DNA of 51,043 nt from Basidiobolus meristosporus CBS 931.73 (GCA_002104905.1 MCFE01000635.1:1-51043), one strand, 5' to 3'; counted from the first letter of the stretch, positions 21,621 through 34,470 are shown. Program-made: numbers and translations. The notes: generated by a model from the sequence alone, not told the origin.

Positions 21621-23760
21621 AGCTGTCACTCCCTGCAATATCTGCTACTACTACTACTGGAACTTTTCCTACTGCTAAAAAGCTGGATGGGTTTAACTAC
21701 AAAGTGTGTGGGCAAAGATGAAGATGCTACTTCAAGAAAGAGGCCTTTGGGATATTGTCATGGGGGACAAATGCCCTTGCAAAGTGTGGGAGATGTGGCC
21801 TTAAGGCACCAGAATAAAGGACAACATGCCTTAAACTGTGTTTGCCTCAATGTTAAATACAAATTCCTAATTCAATGCACAAGAGTAAAAACAGTAAAGA
21901 ATACCTGGAAGGCATTGGAAAATATCTACCAGCCATGCTCAACCACTAAGAGAATGTATCTTAGGCAGAAATTCTTTACTAAAGAGATGCTGCCAGGAGA
22001 AGTAATGAAAAAAATGATCATCAGAAAAGCACTACTGACAGATGAGATGGAATCTTTTGGTGCACCAACTACTGATGAAAGTGTGATAGTTATAATCCAG
22101 AAAAGCATGAACAACAGGCTTTAGGGCCTTGTACCAGCACCAGAACTGAATATTTGACCTTGCATTACATATATGGAAGGCTCCTGGATGTATAATCAAG
22201 AAAACCAAGTGCATACAAGATGAAAGAAGAAATACTTTAATAAGCAATATAACCAACAAAGAAGGTACTCAAGCCCCTTTAAAGGCAACAGCTATCTGTT
22301 TAGCCACTACCGCAATAGGAAAGGACACACTTCAGACCAATGCCTCAAAAAGAGAGATAATCCGCAGAAAAAGCCTGAATATGCAAATGCTACAACAGCT
22401 GATGATACATTTCCACATCTCCACTGAATATGACCACAAACAAGGAGTCTCAGACATAGTATAACTATTCTAGAGTATCTCAGCACTTTACACACTGAAA
22501 GGATCTTTTTACTCCATATCAAGAAACTCCAATCAAGAAAGTTTCATTGGTGCCAATAGTACACTTGATGCAGCAGGAAAAAGGAACTATCAAGTAAGCC
22601 TTAGAAGCAGTGAAGGAGGCCACACATATACCTTCAGAGAAGTGCTCTATGTACCAGAAATGACCAAGAACCTACTATTAGTAAACAAGGCCTCTGCATA
22701 AAAACTTGGTATCAGCTCTGACAATTTTGGATGCAGGATTACTGATCAAAATGGTGACCATATTACTTTGAGTATTAAAGATCAGAGTGTATACAGGTAG
22801 ACTTATAATCCATCATATCTGGAAGCCTATACAAGTAGCCTAGTCTGAGATGCACCAATGCATTAGCACAGGATATTTTGACATAGCAATTTTGATTATT
22901 TGCACAAAATGCTCAAAGCTCAGCTGACTTCAGTAGCCAAAATTAATTCTCCTGCTAATCTGGAGTACTGTGAGGCCAGCATATATGGGAAACAAGCCAG
23001 ACAACCACTTAAGGCCTCTGGGCTGATAAAATCAAGAAAAAATAAAATCTAACTGTTTCATATCTGTCTGGACATATGCAGAGTTTAGCTGTGGGTGGGA
23101 CAAAGTATTTAGTTAATTTTATTGATATTTGTACAATATATATGTGGGTCTCTCTCATGGAAAGAAAGGAACAAGAAATGTCTAAGTTTAGGGAGCTCAA
23201 AGACATGGTGGGGAGAGAAAAAGGTGAAAAAATGAAAATATGCTCCTACAATGGTGGAGAGTATACCTCAAAGCTCTTTATCCACTTTTGCAAAGTTCAT
23301 GGGACCAAGCAAGAGACTGCTGTACCATACTTGACAGTGCAATGTGGAGTGGTAGAGCTTACAAACAGACCAATAATTGATACAGCAAGATCTATTATTT
23401 TTGATTACATATTCTTCTATGATTTTTAAGCAGAATCAGTTGCCACAGCTATATGCCCTATACACAGGAGTTTAACAGAACACTTTGTGATTCAACTCCA
23501 TTTGAAGCAAAGCATGGTTACAGATCAAGCACAGAACATCTAACAGTGTTTGGGTGCACACCATATGCCAGTAAACTGCCTCTAAATCAGTCAAAATATG
23601 AGACAAAAAGCATACAATGCATATATTTAGGCTATTACAATGAGGGTAAAGCATACAGACTCTGCAATGCAAAAGCAAAGAAGCTGATCAAGTACAGGGA
23701 TGTGTTGATTGATAAAAATTTAAAACTTTTATTTCTTTATAGTGACATTTGAAGATTACA
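21621..23760 (+). pseudogene. Decayed copia family A gag-pol, plus strand
   Basis: Parts in order: Gag (21620-22130; AKKLDGFNYKVC and a DEMESFGAPT segment), a zinc-knuckle remnant (about 22300-22350, HYRNRKGHTSDQC, first Cys lost), protease/spacer (22430-22700), GAG-pre-integrase (about 22970-23010, ASIYGKQARQPL, first Cys lost), integrase core (23076-23429), and post-core segment (23453-23752, FGCTPYASKLPLNQSKYETK). Frameshifts and stops separate them, and reverse transcriptase and RNase H are missing. Close in sequence to 46836-48496. Confidence 0.88.
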
Positions 23761-24229
23761 AATTCTGATGAGAATCCCTATGAAAAATTATTATGATGAT
23801 GCATTCAAAAGGCTGTCACAGATTCTAAGTCCTGTGACTAAGAGGTATTGATTCCATCAGGACAAAGTGCGAAGACCGTCAAAAAATAATTGCATCCCAG
23901 ATATCATAAAAAACTTCAAAATTTTTCATCACTACAATACAAAAGTGCCAATTGATTGGTTCTCTGCCAATTTCTCACTTTTTAATCCCAGACTCCTCAT
24001 CACCCACTACATTTGTGTGCATTGATTGGCTATTGCTTATTTGTCATACTCCTTACTACCTGACTAAACCATTTCTCCTATTTTTCATGTATAAAAATTG
24101 ATTTATTTATGTTGAAACTTCAGTTGTACCTCAATTGCCAATTTTATAGACCTATATAAATATCTGTACCTTACACTTGCACTAAGCTCAACCCCAGACT
24201 CAACAAGTAACTCCATTCAATTCCACCAC

Positions 24230-25740
24230 TTGATCAGTATTTCAGCTGTATTGCCATGTTTCCACAACTTTGGCAGGAACTCTGTGGCTGTATGCTGTTG
24301 TTCATTTGCTGGTTCCCATACATCCTGTTCTTCAGCCCACACTGCAAGGTCTTGCACCTTATCTGCTAGCCTTTGCAATAAGTCCTTTCAATCTTCAAGT
24401 GCATTTTCTTGAGCACTGCCCTCAAAGAAGTGCTGCAACCTTGTGTTGTACCTATTAATATTCCAGAATTGTGCCAAAGGCATTGTGGGAACCTTTTGAG
24501 TTCTTGACATGGCTACATTGTCTGTCAGTGTGATCTACACTCTGTCAAGAATAGAGGACATGGAGACTGTGGTACACAAAATGCCTTTCTCTGCACACCC
24601 ATCTACCTCACTGGAGTGTATCTCACCTGGCTGCACTTCCAACACTTGTGAAAGCAGCTGCTTTCTTGTTGGTAATTCTTCTTGGCTATACTGGGATTCA
24701 GTCTGTTCCGGGCTTACGGCATTAATTGGCAAGAGCTGCAGCTTTATCTTACACTTCCCTGTCTCTGGCTTGGGTTGACTTTTCCCCTTTACCTTTTCCT
24801 TTATCACTGCCTGGTCTTTCACTGCTACTTTGCCTGAATGCTTCTTGTATCAAACTGCATTTTCTGCTTGATTAATACTGCGCTGATGCACCTGTTTTGG
24901 CCTACTTGTCCCTTGCTGGCACTTGGCAAGCAACCTGATGCTTCTTTCTGGCTTGTTTTGAGCTCTCAGCCCATACTGTGCTTTGACTGAGTGCTTCTTG
25001 AGTAGAACTATGCTTGTTCCATAAATGCTATGCTGGTGCATCTATGTCTGCCTGCTCTTCCCTTATCAGTACTCTTCCAGCTACCTGAAGCCTCTTTGAT
25101 GCTTGTTTGGAGGTTGTGGCTCTGCTTGTAACACGGTCTTACGGAAGCAGCTGGTTTTTAGTCATTGCACACTTGTTCTTCTGCCTTTGATAGCTTTTGT
25201 TATTCTTGAGATACTTTCTTAGCATACCAATTCTTGCCCAAAAACTGTTTGCTTGTTTGAATCAAGGATAATACTCATAGAGCAACTCAGGCACATTCTG
25301 CTTAGCCTTGAGTTCCTGAGGGTCCCATGGTATACCGGCCTTAAGGTGTTAGCATGCTAGATTTCTAACAGCCAATAAAATATCAGCCCACCCTCAGCTT
25401 GCAGCTCTGTAGAGATTCCCAGTTGCCTACTTGACTGAGAGCCTGAGTAGTCTACATTATTCCCTTCATTGGGCACACTGTCCACAGGGCCTTTTTTGTT
25501 TGTAGCCCTGCTAGTTGCACTAAATGTCAAAGGAAGCTGTTTTCCAACCATTCTTCTGCTGCTGTCAGCAGTGGGGTTTGGTTGGGAACCAGGTAACTTT
25601 GCTTTATTGTTTAGTGGCATAAATATGGAAGAAAGTAAAACCAATGGGGATATGGTGTTACATATATGTGGGTATGTGGTGCCACAGCTTAGTTTATAAT
25701 GCTTACTGCGGTAGGTCTTGATTGAATCTTGCATTCATTT
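24230..25740 (-). pseudogene. CACTA accessory-gene remnants, unrecognised
   Basis: Minus-strand frames at 24535-24822, 24850-25041 and 25357-25734. They share segments with the inverted copy at 16855-18150 (NKAKLPGSQPNPTADSSRR, a KPETGKCKIKLQLLPINA region). Composition is Gln, Ser, Thr and Lys rich, without a known domain. Position, divergent from Tnp2, suggests a second CACTA protein (TnpA-like). That is inference; no function is assigned. Confidence 0.35.
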
Positions 25741-26179
25741 AGGTGCAATTTCTCAAAAGCATGACTGACTTAAATTCACATGAGTATTCACAAAAAAGTG
25801 ATATAATAGTGTTACATTGTAGAGTGTCAAGCTGTTTGCCCCATGAACAACACTACTTTGATTCAGTGTTGATATTTGGCCATTCACCAGTTACTGCTGT
25901 ACCTACAATATCTTGCTGGCTACTTGATACTTCTATAGCAGCATCTAGCTGTACTTGTCACCTTGCACAAACCAAGTCAGGAGAGCTTGCAACTCCTTTA
26001 GGCTCACCCCAGCCTTCTGAATATAGCATGCAGAGTGAGAGCTCTGAAGAAGCAGGCTCACTGATGGATTGTAAGCCTATCTTCCCTGACAACAGTACCC
26101 TGCATGAGCCTGGCAAATACCATTATGCAATGAGACAGCACCTGTGAAAACAAAATGCCAAGGATACTTGATGGAGTCA

Positions 26180-27813
26180 AGGTAGCTCAGTATTCCATCT
26201 GCTGCTGAATGATGTGATGTTGTGGCTTGAGGAGCAACATATTTCCACTTTTATCAGTAACAGGGGCTTTGAAGATTTACTGCTACTTCTTACCAAAATC
26301 ATTGCAGGATGCAACTTACCATGTACATGGTATAGATGGAAGCCATCACACAGCTGGCAATATATGACCCAGGGACTGTCCTGATACCAGCATATGTTCA
26401 CAGTTGCATGGCTTTCTCATCAGACAGTGCCACCATTGCAAGGTGTTCTACTTGTCAGGAATCCACCACCATTGGGGGAAAACATTGATCACACTTTGAT
26501 TATATTCCAACAATACCCTGTATAAAGAAGCTCATGCAGTCCAACAGATATTATGAAGCTATAAAGTACCGCACTCAGTATTCATCAAGCACAAACATAT
26601 CAGATATATTCAATGGCAACCATTACAAACAGGTAAGAAGCAAGGGCTACTTTGAAGGTATGTATGACCATGTCTTTGCCTTAGCACTTGATGGATTCTC
26701 ATTAAACAAGTACTCTACTAGCAAATCCTGCTGGCCACTGATTTGCATCAACCTGAATCTGACACCTATCTTATGATATTGGAGCCAAAATCTGATGATA
26801 GTCTCACTGGTATCTGGGCCTAAATCACTGTCCCACCCGGATAACTACCTGTATCCATTGCTGGATGTACCCTAACCCTTACTCCATTACTTGCCTATAT
26901 TATGATTACCAAAACACCAACACTAAGAACATCATCTTTCCACAGAGAGAATGTACAGAAGTCCACATGCAATTGCAGCAATGTTGGCAAGCTATAAGCC
27001 ATTGACCAGAATATGGAATTAATTGAAAGCCAGAGATACTCAAGATAGAGGGTGTCTGATGGAGCAAAAGCTTTCCACTGGGAGCAATGCATCTGCCTTC
27101 CAACAATATCCATATACTGGTGACCAAGTTGTACATGGGGCATTTCAACTAAATGAGCCCTTTGAGATACTGGAGAAATTTGGAAGAATTGGCAAGATAT
27201 TACAGAGTATCCACTACCCTATGTACTTCTCTCAGGCTCCAATCAACATTCAAATGAATATGCAACAACTCAAGTGCAAGAACCAGATGAGCTGTATGAG
27301 TATTTATTCAAGTGGCCTTCTGAAACCATATTTACCTTAAGTACATTGGAAGCATTGAGACTCATATGTGGTCATTGTAGGAATGCCTATCCTGAAGCAG
27401 ACCACCAATACCAACTTGACACATCTACAGCTTTTGTGCAAAAGTTTGTGATGGGATTTGAGCTGCTATACTACAAGAATAAAGCTGAACACATAGATCT
27501 CTGCCGCTACTGTATCCATTTGGTACTCCATTTTGCTTGGTGTGTTGAAAATATTGGACCTTGCTTCACCTTTTGGGAGTCTCCTATGGAGCAGATGTGT
27601 GGGGATATAGGAAGACAAGTCAAGTTGCAGGTACTACCATATCCCAATCTCATCCAGATTATTACCTTTAAGTCTGTCATGGATATGATGAGTTGGCACA
27701 TGGAGGACAGCCAGGAAGAGTTGGAAAAAACTAAGGACAGATGTACACATGGAGACACCTATATCTATGGCATTAAGAACCTAAGCAGCCCCAACATGTG
27801 GGTAGTCAGCTAA
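26180..27813 (+). pseudogene. Tnp2-type CACTA transposase
   Basis: The best domain is 26534-26776: a YRTQYSS...ISDIFNGNHYK lead, then YFEGMYDHVFALALDGFSLN and SCWPLICINLNLTP, matching the catalytic-region signature of Tnp2 (LxxDGFxxx...CWPxxxxxxNLPP). A TGA near 26774 interrupts it, and the conserved SGPKSLSHPDNYLYPLLD follows out of frame. 27274-27813 has the C-terminal DUF4218-like segment (YCIHLVLHFAWCVENIGPCF, FPMEQMC-like) found downstream of Tnp2. Upstream, 26270-26340 keeps a cysteine-containing segment. Stops and frame changes make it inactive. Confidence 0.8.
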
Positions 27814-28219
27814 ATAATGCAAAGTTGGGTGCAGTGCAACAAGTAGCTAATTACCATTTGGAAAACCACACCATGGTATGTCAGATTTCTCTTGATGGCA
27901 AGCCAGCTTCTACACCATTCAATACTCAATTTACACAAGCAAGAGCCAGAATGCACCTATAAGAGGGACTAGAATCCAGAAGGGAGAAGTAATATATTAG
28001 ATTTGTTCCATTGTACTGTGCCAGGGCATGTGGCGCAAATTGGTTGTAAAGAACAATTGGGCGCAATATAATAGCTACCAGTAGGCAGGATTGTTCTTGG
28101 ACAATTTTGCACTATGTGGGACAATCTAAAACACTATGACACAATCTGACACAATGAGGTTGGCACAGATGATTGCGCCAACTTGTAATGTTTGCATCAT
28201 GTGCGCAATTGGATACCGC

Positions 28220-29292
28220 TGTAGTGGGGTGACAGTGACACCCACTGACAGATGTGCTCATTCCCTTATTTTCTACTTCCCTATATCTCTACTACACTTA
28301 TTTTAGTTTTATCCCATTTGTCTTACCCAATCAGTACTATCCCATAAGCCGGTTGACTATCACACCTGCTTACCTTATTGCATAAGTTACCCCTCACTTT
28401 ATGTAAGATTACTAGCTACAAGTGCTTCTATATTAGGCAAGTACCCACGCCAGTACCCGTGACACATGATCAACCTGTGTCACCATCCCTACCATTTCCA
28501 TACCGTATATGGTATCCCCATGTTACACAAGTTTCAGAATACTGATTCCTGATTGGTTGGATGTGCTGTGCCTCTTAGAACCTTCCGGCACCTACTTAGA
28601 ACATTCTTAGGTCATTCTGATGTCATTAAGATTTCTATTGATCTCTGGAACCTTCTGGAACACCATGATTAGTAATCACTTAGCCAGTGAAAAAAAAGTA
28701 TATAAGGGAGGCTATCCCTCAACAATAAATCATCATCCCTTTTATCAATATACCAACTTGTTGATTAGTGTGATCACTGCTACCTGCTGCTACCTGAACT
28801 TCCAACTCTAGACCACAGGACACTCCCAGGAAACCGCGCTGATAGCCAACTGACCTTGGAGGCACTACTTGTGAGGAATACTCAGAGTAGGTATCTTTTA
28901 TTATATTTGATTCTTTCCCAAGTTTGTTCTTGTACAGGCAAAGATACTTTTCTGTCTTTGTAATTATTGACCACAGCAGCATTCTTATCAAGTCCCTGCT
29001 GGTGGAGTTTACAGTTGTTTTGACTTTGGAAGCTTTAGTACATTGTCATCTCAAAGGATGCTGAACCCAGCACATACTTTTGTTAAGACGCCAACTAAGT
29101 TGGGGATTGTAGCTCAATAGTTTTCCCTTGACAAGCTTGTGGCTTTATTCCCCTTCACATTAGATTAGAAACAGAACCCAAGTATTCCTAGCAAGCTTTT
29201 GCCAGAGGTTATTGCACCCAGTGAACACCCTACACACAAAACACTTGAGAAGTGTTGGATGTATCTCTCCCTTGGACCTATACATCACCACA
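28220..29292 (+). repeat. Solo LTR family C, copy a
   Basis: 1073 bp from tgtagtggggtgacagtg to tacatcaccaca, flanked by CCGC on both sides (28216-28219, 29293-29296). TATATAAG at 28699 and AATAAA at 28724 mark the promoter region. No internal retrotransposon sequence follows, so it is a solo LTR. Open frames of 63 and 90 codons recur in every copy and are LTR sequence, not genes. Confidence 0.85.
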
Positions 29293-29815
29293 CCGCTATT
29301 ATGGCAGGTAAAATCTGGTATTTGGATATGTCTCTTTAATATAAATGGAAACAAATGTGTATAAAACTATAAACTACACTGATACTTACCATTTTGGTTA
29401 CCATCAATCCAATTGGACAGTATCTCAGTGATTAATTGGTCCAGAAGTATCCTGAAGCTGGCAGCCCCCAATTGCCTCATTGACTACTAAACAAGCTACC
29501 TGATTTGCCATGAAATATCCCATTTTGCCCATTGAGCAAGTAAATCAACGATCCTAGTGACTGGACAAGGTGTCATAGCTAGCACGCAAGCAATTGGGTA
29601 GGCGCAAAACAGATCCAATAGCTGCACTGGTATTACAGATGATGTATATATATGCAGGGTATTTATTTAAAGGGGTTCTGTCTCAAATGTGAGACAACCT
29701 TGATATTACTTATATCAAAAGTTTGATGATCACTGATATGTGATGGCTTGATTGGGATCCCAAAAATATGGGTTGTTTGGATCATTACAAATAACATCAA
29801 TTCAAAGCAATTGCA

Positions 29816-31076
29816 TCATCTTCTCCTGGGTTTTTTTCTTGCAGGGATTATGACTGAAGCATTTGGTAGTGACTCACTTTGTACACCTATACTACTTCCT
29901 GGCTGACTATCATCTTGGCTACTTGTGTATTTGTAGTCAGTATTTTGCCTCCTAGTAGATGAGTGCAATGCTGCAGCTTGGCCATAATGAATCACTCCAA
30001 CTGAACCAACTGAACCGGTCTGGGGTGCCACAGGCTTATGCGTTCTTTTACTTGCCAAGGGCTCTGGTGGTTGAGGCACTTCATGTTGGTCATCATCAGT
30101 CAGTTCACCAGATGTAACTTGCTGATGGTCAGGCAAAATGGCACGCGCAGGCGTGACTTGACAAGTTGAGATGGCCCTTGGCTGAGTTGGATGTGATGCT
30201 GCATGTTGACGCAACTCAGTCCGCTCCAATGGACTTGTGTCTAAATGAGAAGTTTGGCAAGTTCTGGTAGTTTTGCTCTGAAGCACACATTGACCCAACA
30301 TGCGTTGACTCAATGTGCGTTGACTTGACACGGGGTGTTCTGGTAAAGGGTGTTGGTGTAGTCTGGACTAACATGCACCGGCGCGCTGCAGTTGCAAGAG
30401 ATGGTACGGAATCCAGCAAGGTGTGCTGGCACAATCTGGACAATGTTGCTTGCGGTCTGTATTCTTCCTTGTGAAGCTCACCATCTGATTCCTCAAGGTA
30501 TTCACTTACCCTCTGTCTGATACTTTGGAGCTGTTGCTTGGATGAGTCCTGTGTATCTTGCTCTTGGAAGCCACTTAGCTCTACAAATATATCACATAGT
30601 ACATTAGTCATATGAGGGAAAAACTCATTCAAAATCTCTTTGGTTCCCAAAGTTGAGGCATGAACAGACACGTCCAGCCCATACTGTGCAAATTGCGTAC
30701 AAAATTGCTCCTGCGCAGCTTTTTCATCAAATCCCCTCACTCTCAGCTCATTCTTGATTTCAATACTTGTCTTGTAATATATCTTCTTACATTCATTGGC
30801 TGGCATCTTGATTTAGAACTCATGCCACAGCTTTCTACTCAAATTCTTCCATCTTTGTTAACTCTCTGAGGTATCTAGTTCTGCTAGATTAATCAGTGGT
30901 GCCCAAATATCTGTATAAAGAATCATCATAGACACTTGGGCCATTCTAAAATCATTTGACAAGAACGCAAACGGATCCAACATCAACTTTTCCGGTCCGG
31001 ACCGCGCTTGTGAGCTGAGGGATGGGTTTTGTCTGGGTTGTACTAAAGAAGAGTTGAGACTTGGTATGGGGACCAT
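29816..31076 (-). pseudogene. Myb/SANT-like Harbinger partner protein, copy 1
   Basis: Minus-strand coding region in three frames (30858-31076, 30216-30806, 29816-30331). Near 30780-30850 it reads RWKNLSRKLWHEF, a stop, then KMPANECKKIYYKTS, spaced like the second and third helices of a Myb/SANT domain. Then follow an acidic, Gln-rich middle and a basic tail ARKKPRRR that could be a nuclear signal. PIF/Harbinger elements typically encode a Myb-like DNA-binding protein that helps the transposase enter the nucleus and bind the ends. It is divergent from the transposase gene. Stops show decay or unrecognised introns. Confidence 0.55.
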
Positions 31077-31381
31077 AGCAACTGATTTGGATACTTCAAC
31101 AGCAGTATATTGGCATCAACCTGGTCTTATATGAAATATATATGAAAACTAATGTGATTGTTGAGTTTTCCATATATTAGACTTGTTCTGTTGGATAGTG
31201 CCATAAAGTGCCAGCCTGTTTATAATGCCGGACCAATCTGGCACTCTACGGCATTATCTGGCATTCTATGGCATTATCTGGCACTATAATTTCTACCATG
31301 ATGCCAGTGTTATGATGCAGTTACTGGTAATTTTACTCAATCTTACTTATGTTACTCAGAATAGTGCTTTCCTTGCTTTAT

Positions 31382-32032
31382 TTATGCTTCATGATGCTCC
31401 AGACACATTTCTCTCAGTGGATGGCTTCTTGTATGAGCATACTGTGCATTAATAAGTATCTTAACTATTTTACCAATTCTGCTGTTTTCTCCTATAAATG
31501 ACTTTTCTCTGTATTTACCTGCCAATATGCTGAATCTCTTCAGATATCCAAATGTGTGCTCCACCCTCACTATGAAATGATTAAATATCTCATTGTAGGG
31601 CTTCTGCTTCCTGCTAAGCACACCGTTCCTTGGCTTCCTATAAGCTGTAATACATCTTAATCTGTGAAAATCCTCTCCTATATAGGCTAAGTCTGACATA
31701 CATTTCTCCCCTCTACTGAATTCAGGATGATTCTCTACCCAGAGTGCTTTGTCATGCCTACTTCCAGCATATGGCCCACTAAACCAGATGATGTTACCGT
31801 CAATGTCAGACAGTGCTTGAAACTTCACACAGTGTGCCTTGTACTTGCCGGAATAAAAGTGCCTCTGCCCTCTAGAAGGTCTGTTGATCCTCACTGGGAA
31901 GGTATCCAAAATACTCCTGATATGAAACCTGTTGCTGAACACTCTGGGATATGGAAGTCTATTGGAGCTTCTGAACCTAGTATTCCAAGCTTGCTCCAAG
32001 TCATTCATACACTCTGCAAGGTGGTTCTCCAT
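31382..32032 (-). CDS. Harbinger transposase (DDE_Tnp_4 type), copy 2
   Basis: 217 codons from MENHLAEC to LEHHEA, uninterrupted. Motifs of the family: first Asp in SILDTFPVRI, SGPYAGSRHDKALW with the second Asp, a MSDLAYIGED segment, and the Glu in VEHTFGYLKRF. It would cut the element ends and produce 3-bp TWA duplications. Homology with copy 1 continues upstream to about 32160 across a TAG, so the true protein is longer, with either an intron or a broken N-terminus. The frame itself is the best preserved DNA transposase in the window. Confidence 0.85.
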   Translation of the reverse strand: MENHLAECMNDLEQAWNTRFRSSNRLPYPRVFSNRFHIRSILDTFPVRINRPSRGQRHFYSGKYKAHCVKFQALSDIDGNIIWFSGPYAGSRHDKALWVENHPEFSRGEKCMSDLAYIGEDFHRLRCITAYRKPRNGVLSRKQKPYNEIFNHFIVRVEHTFGYLKRFSILAGKYREKSFIGENSRIGKIVKILINAQYAHTRSHPLREMCLEHHEA

Positions 32033-32599
32033 TGCTGTCAGCTAGGAATGAAAACTTCTAGGACTTTTGTTGACATGGATGGTGGGATAAAACCTTGTAG
32101 GGCAATAGTTCTTGTAATAGCAGAGAAGCTTAACAAGGGATCTCCTTGAGTAGATTGGGGTAGATGGTCCACAGCACTTGGATTAGATCTCCTCTAGTGT
32201 GTCAAAAGGAAATCCAGTGGTAGTGATGGGATTGATGAGAAAAGACCATTCAGATGAGTAAGTCATATTAAAATTGGTGGATGATTGTATGGAGGTGGTT
32301 TGAATTGATTTGGTGCAATCTGCGTTATTAATCTGATTTTTATTGCATTATGATTAAATCTCCATCAGTTGCCATGTATCCCATCATTATGTTGCAAAAA
32401 TTATCCGCAAACAATGCCTGGTACTTTTATTGATGCCTTACTCATAGGTCTATAATAAAATAGGAAATCTGCAATTGATGTGATCTGATCCATGTCAATG
32501 CAATCCAAGATGCATCATGCATAATATATTGAAAATTCAACAATCACATTAGTTTTCATATATATTTCATATAAGACCAGGTTGATGCCAACATAGTGC

Positions 32600-34470
32600 T
32601 GTTGAAGTATCCAAATCAGTTGCTATGGTCCCCATAACAAGTCTCAACTCTTCTTTAGTACAACCCAGACAAAACCCATCCCCCAGCTCACAAGCGCGGT
32701 CCAGACTGGAAAAGTTGATGTTGGATCCGTTTGAGTTCTTGCCAAATGATTTTAGTATGGCCCAAGTGTCTATGATGAGCCTTTATACAGATATTTGGGC
32801 ACCACTGCTTAATCTAGCAGAACTAGATACCTCAGAGAGTTAACAAAGATGGAAGAATTTGAGTAGAAAGCTGTGGCATGAGTTCTAAATCAAGATGCCA
32901 GCCAATGTATGTAAGAAGATATATAACAAGACAAGTATTGAAATCAAGAATGAGCTGAGAGTGAGGGGATTTGATGAAGAAGCCACACTGTAGTGGGGTC
33001 ACAGTGACACCCACAGGCAGAGGTGCTCATTCCAATATGTTCACTTCCCTAAAAAGGATTACCCCCCGAATTTAGTATCCTCCCAAATTGCAATATTTTC
33101 TATCTATCTATGTGATTATTACTATGCAACATGGCAAACTATTTGTCACTATTGAACCATTGCACAAGCTATTCCTATTCCTTGCCAAAATGCCAAGATA
33201 AGATAGTTACCATATAAGGCAAGTACCTCCAACAGTGCCCATGTCATGTGACCATCTTGGTTTCATAAACCTCCTATTCTACTACCATATGAGGTAGCTA
33301 CATGACACAGAGGTTTCATATTACCACTATCTGATTGGCTAGGTGCTACTATGTCTCATGGTACAATCCGCCAAGAATTTGAGCTATTTTTAGTACACAA
33401 TGACATGATTGGCTGTCTACTACCTTCTTGAAACTTCCAGGAAGTATTTCTAGCAAGAATTTGAGCGGTAAAAAGTATATAAGGGAGGCTATCCCTTAAA
33501 ATAAATCATCCCCTCTTCCAATATTCCAACTTATTGATTAGTGAGATCACCACTACCTATTACCACTACTTTCTGACTCAGACCTGACAATACTCCCAGG
33601 AAACTGCACTGACAGCCAACTGACCTTGGAGGCACTACTTGTGAGGAATACTCAGAGTAGGTATATTTTATTATATTTGATTGTTTTCCCAAATTTGTTC
33701 TTGTACAGGCAAAGATACTTTTCAGTCTTTGTAACTAGTGGTCAAAGCTGCATTCTTATCAAGTCCCTGTTGGTGGAGTTAACAGTTGTTCTGACTTTGG
33801 AAGCTTTAGTACATTGTCATCTCAAAGGATGTCAAAGCCATTATAAACTTTTGTTAAGACACCAACTAAGTTGGGGATTATAGTTCAATAGTTTTCCCTT
33901 GACAAGCTTGAGGCTTTATCCCCCTTCACATTAGATTAGACAAAAGACCCAGTATTCCTAACAAGCTTTTGCCAGAGGTTATTGCACCAAGTGAACACCC
34001 CACACACATTCACACTTGTGAAGTGTTGGCCATATTTTGCCCTTTGAACTTATACACCACCACAGCATGGGAACAATTTTGCACGTAATTTGCACAGTAT
34101 GGGCTGGACATGTCTGTTTGTGCCTCAACTTTGGGAACCAAAGAGATTCTGAATGAGTTTTTCCCTCAAATGACTAATGTACCATGTGATATATTAGTAG
34201 AGCTAAGTGGCTTCCAAGAGCAAGATACACAGGACTCATCCAGGCAACAGCTCCAAAGTATCAGACAGAGGGTAAGTGAATACCTTGAGGAATCAGATGG
34301 TGAGCTTCAGGAGAAAGAATACAGACCGCGAGTTACTTCTGATGAACTGACTGATGATGACCAACATGAAGTGCCTCAACCACCAGAGCCCTTGGCAAGT
34401 AAAAGAACATGTAAGCACGTGGCACTCCAGACCGGTTTAGTTGGTTCAGTTGGAGTGATTCAGCAAGGCC
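32600..34470 (+). pseudogene. Myb/SANT-like Harbinger partner, copy 2 (split)
   Basis: Mirror copy of 29816-31076. 32625-32843 carries the N-terminal part, the Myb-like segment is at about 32850-32970, then solo LTR C' (32989-34064) interrupts it, and 34070-34470 continues with the ASTLGTKEILNEFFPQMTN and LEESDGELQ segments. A 0.33-kb piece present in copy 1 (about 30126-30456) is missing. The end of the gene lies beyond solo LTR D at about 35659-35830. Confidence 0.55.
32989..34064 (+). repeat. Solo LTR family C, diverged copy b
   Basis: 1076 bp with the same ends as copies a and e but many substitutions, so clearly older. It interrupts the copy-2 Myb-like gene between the GFDEEA and NNFAR-type segments. 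No clear 4-bp duplication remains. Confidence 0.8.

Larger units (their letters stand above)
23930..27999 (+). mobile_element. CACTA (Tnp2-type) element, interrupted copy
   Basis: Begins CACTACAATAC at 23930, a fitting CACTA terminus that is matched at the outer end of the inverted copy (18966). It runs through accessory-gene remnants to a Tnp2 transposase (26180-27813), then is split at 27999 by the Harbinger complex and resumes at 39812-40270. The 3' terminus was not identified. Confidence 0.65.
28000..31179. mobile_element. Harbinger element, copy 1, left half
   Basis: Starts after TTA (27997-27999) with gatttgttccattgtac. It contains the Myb-like gene on the minus strand and stops at TTA 31177-31179, where an inverted second copy begins. 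The matching right half is 38717-39811, with the terminus at 39811 and CACTA sequence resuming at 39812. Without the solo LTR at 28220-29292 the two halves total about 3.2 kb; about 0.2 kb known from copy 2 is missing. Confidence 0.75.

Noticed and set aside
26534-26776. KDZ (Kyakuja-Dileera-Zisupton) transposase
   Set aside because: The ALDGF...CWPL...NLPP motif and the DUF4218-like C-terminal part fit Tnp2 of CACTA elements better, and a CACTA terminus is present at 23930.
28620-28991. Recurrent 63- and 90-codon frames in both strands (also at 37237, 38044, 38143, 48897, 48996)
   Set aside because: They recur at the same place in every solo LTR C and overlap each other on opposite strands; they are LTR sequence around the promoter, not genes.
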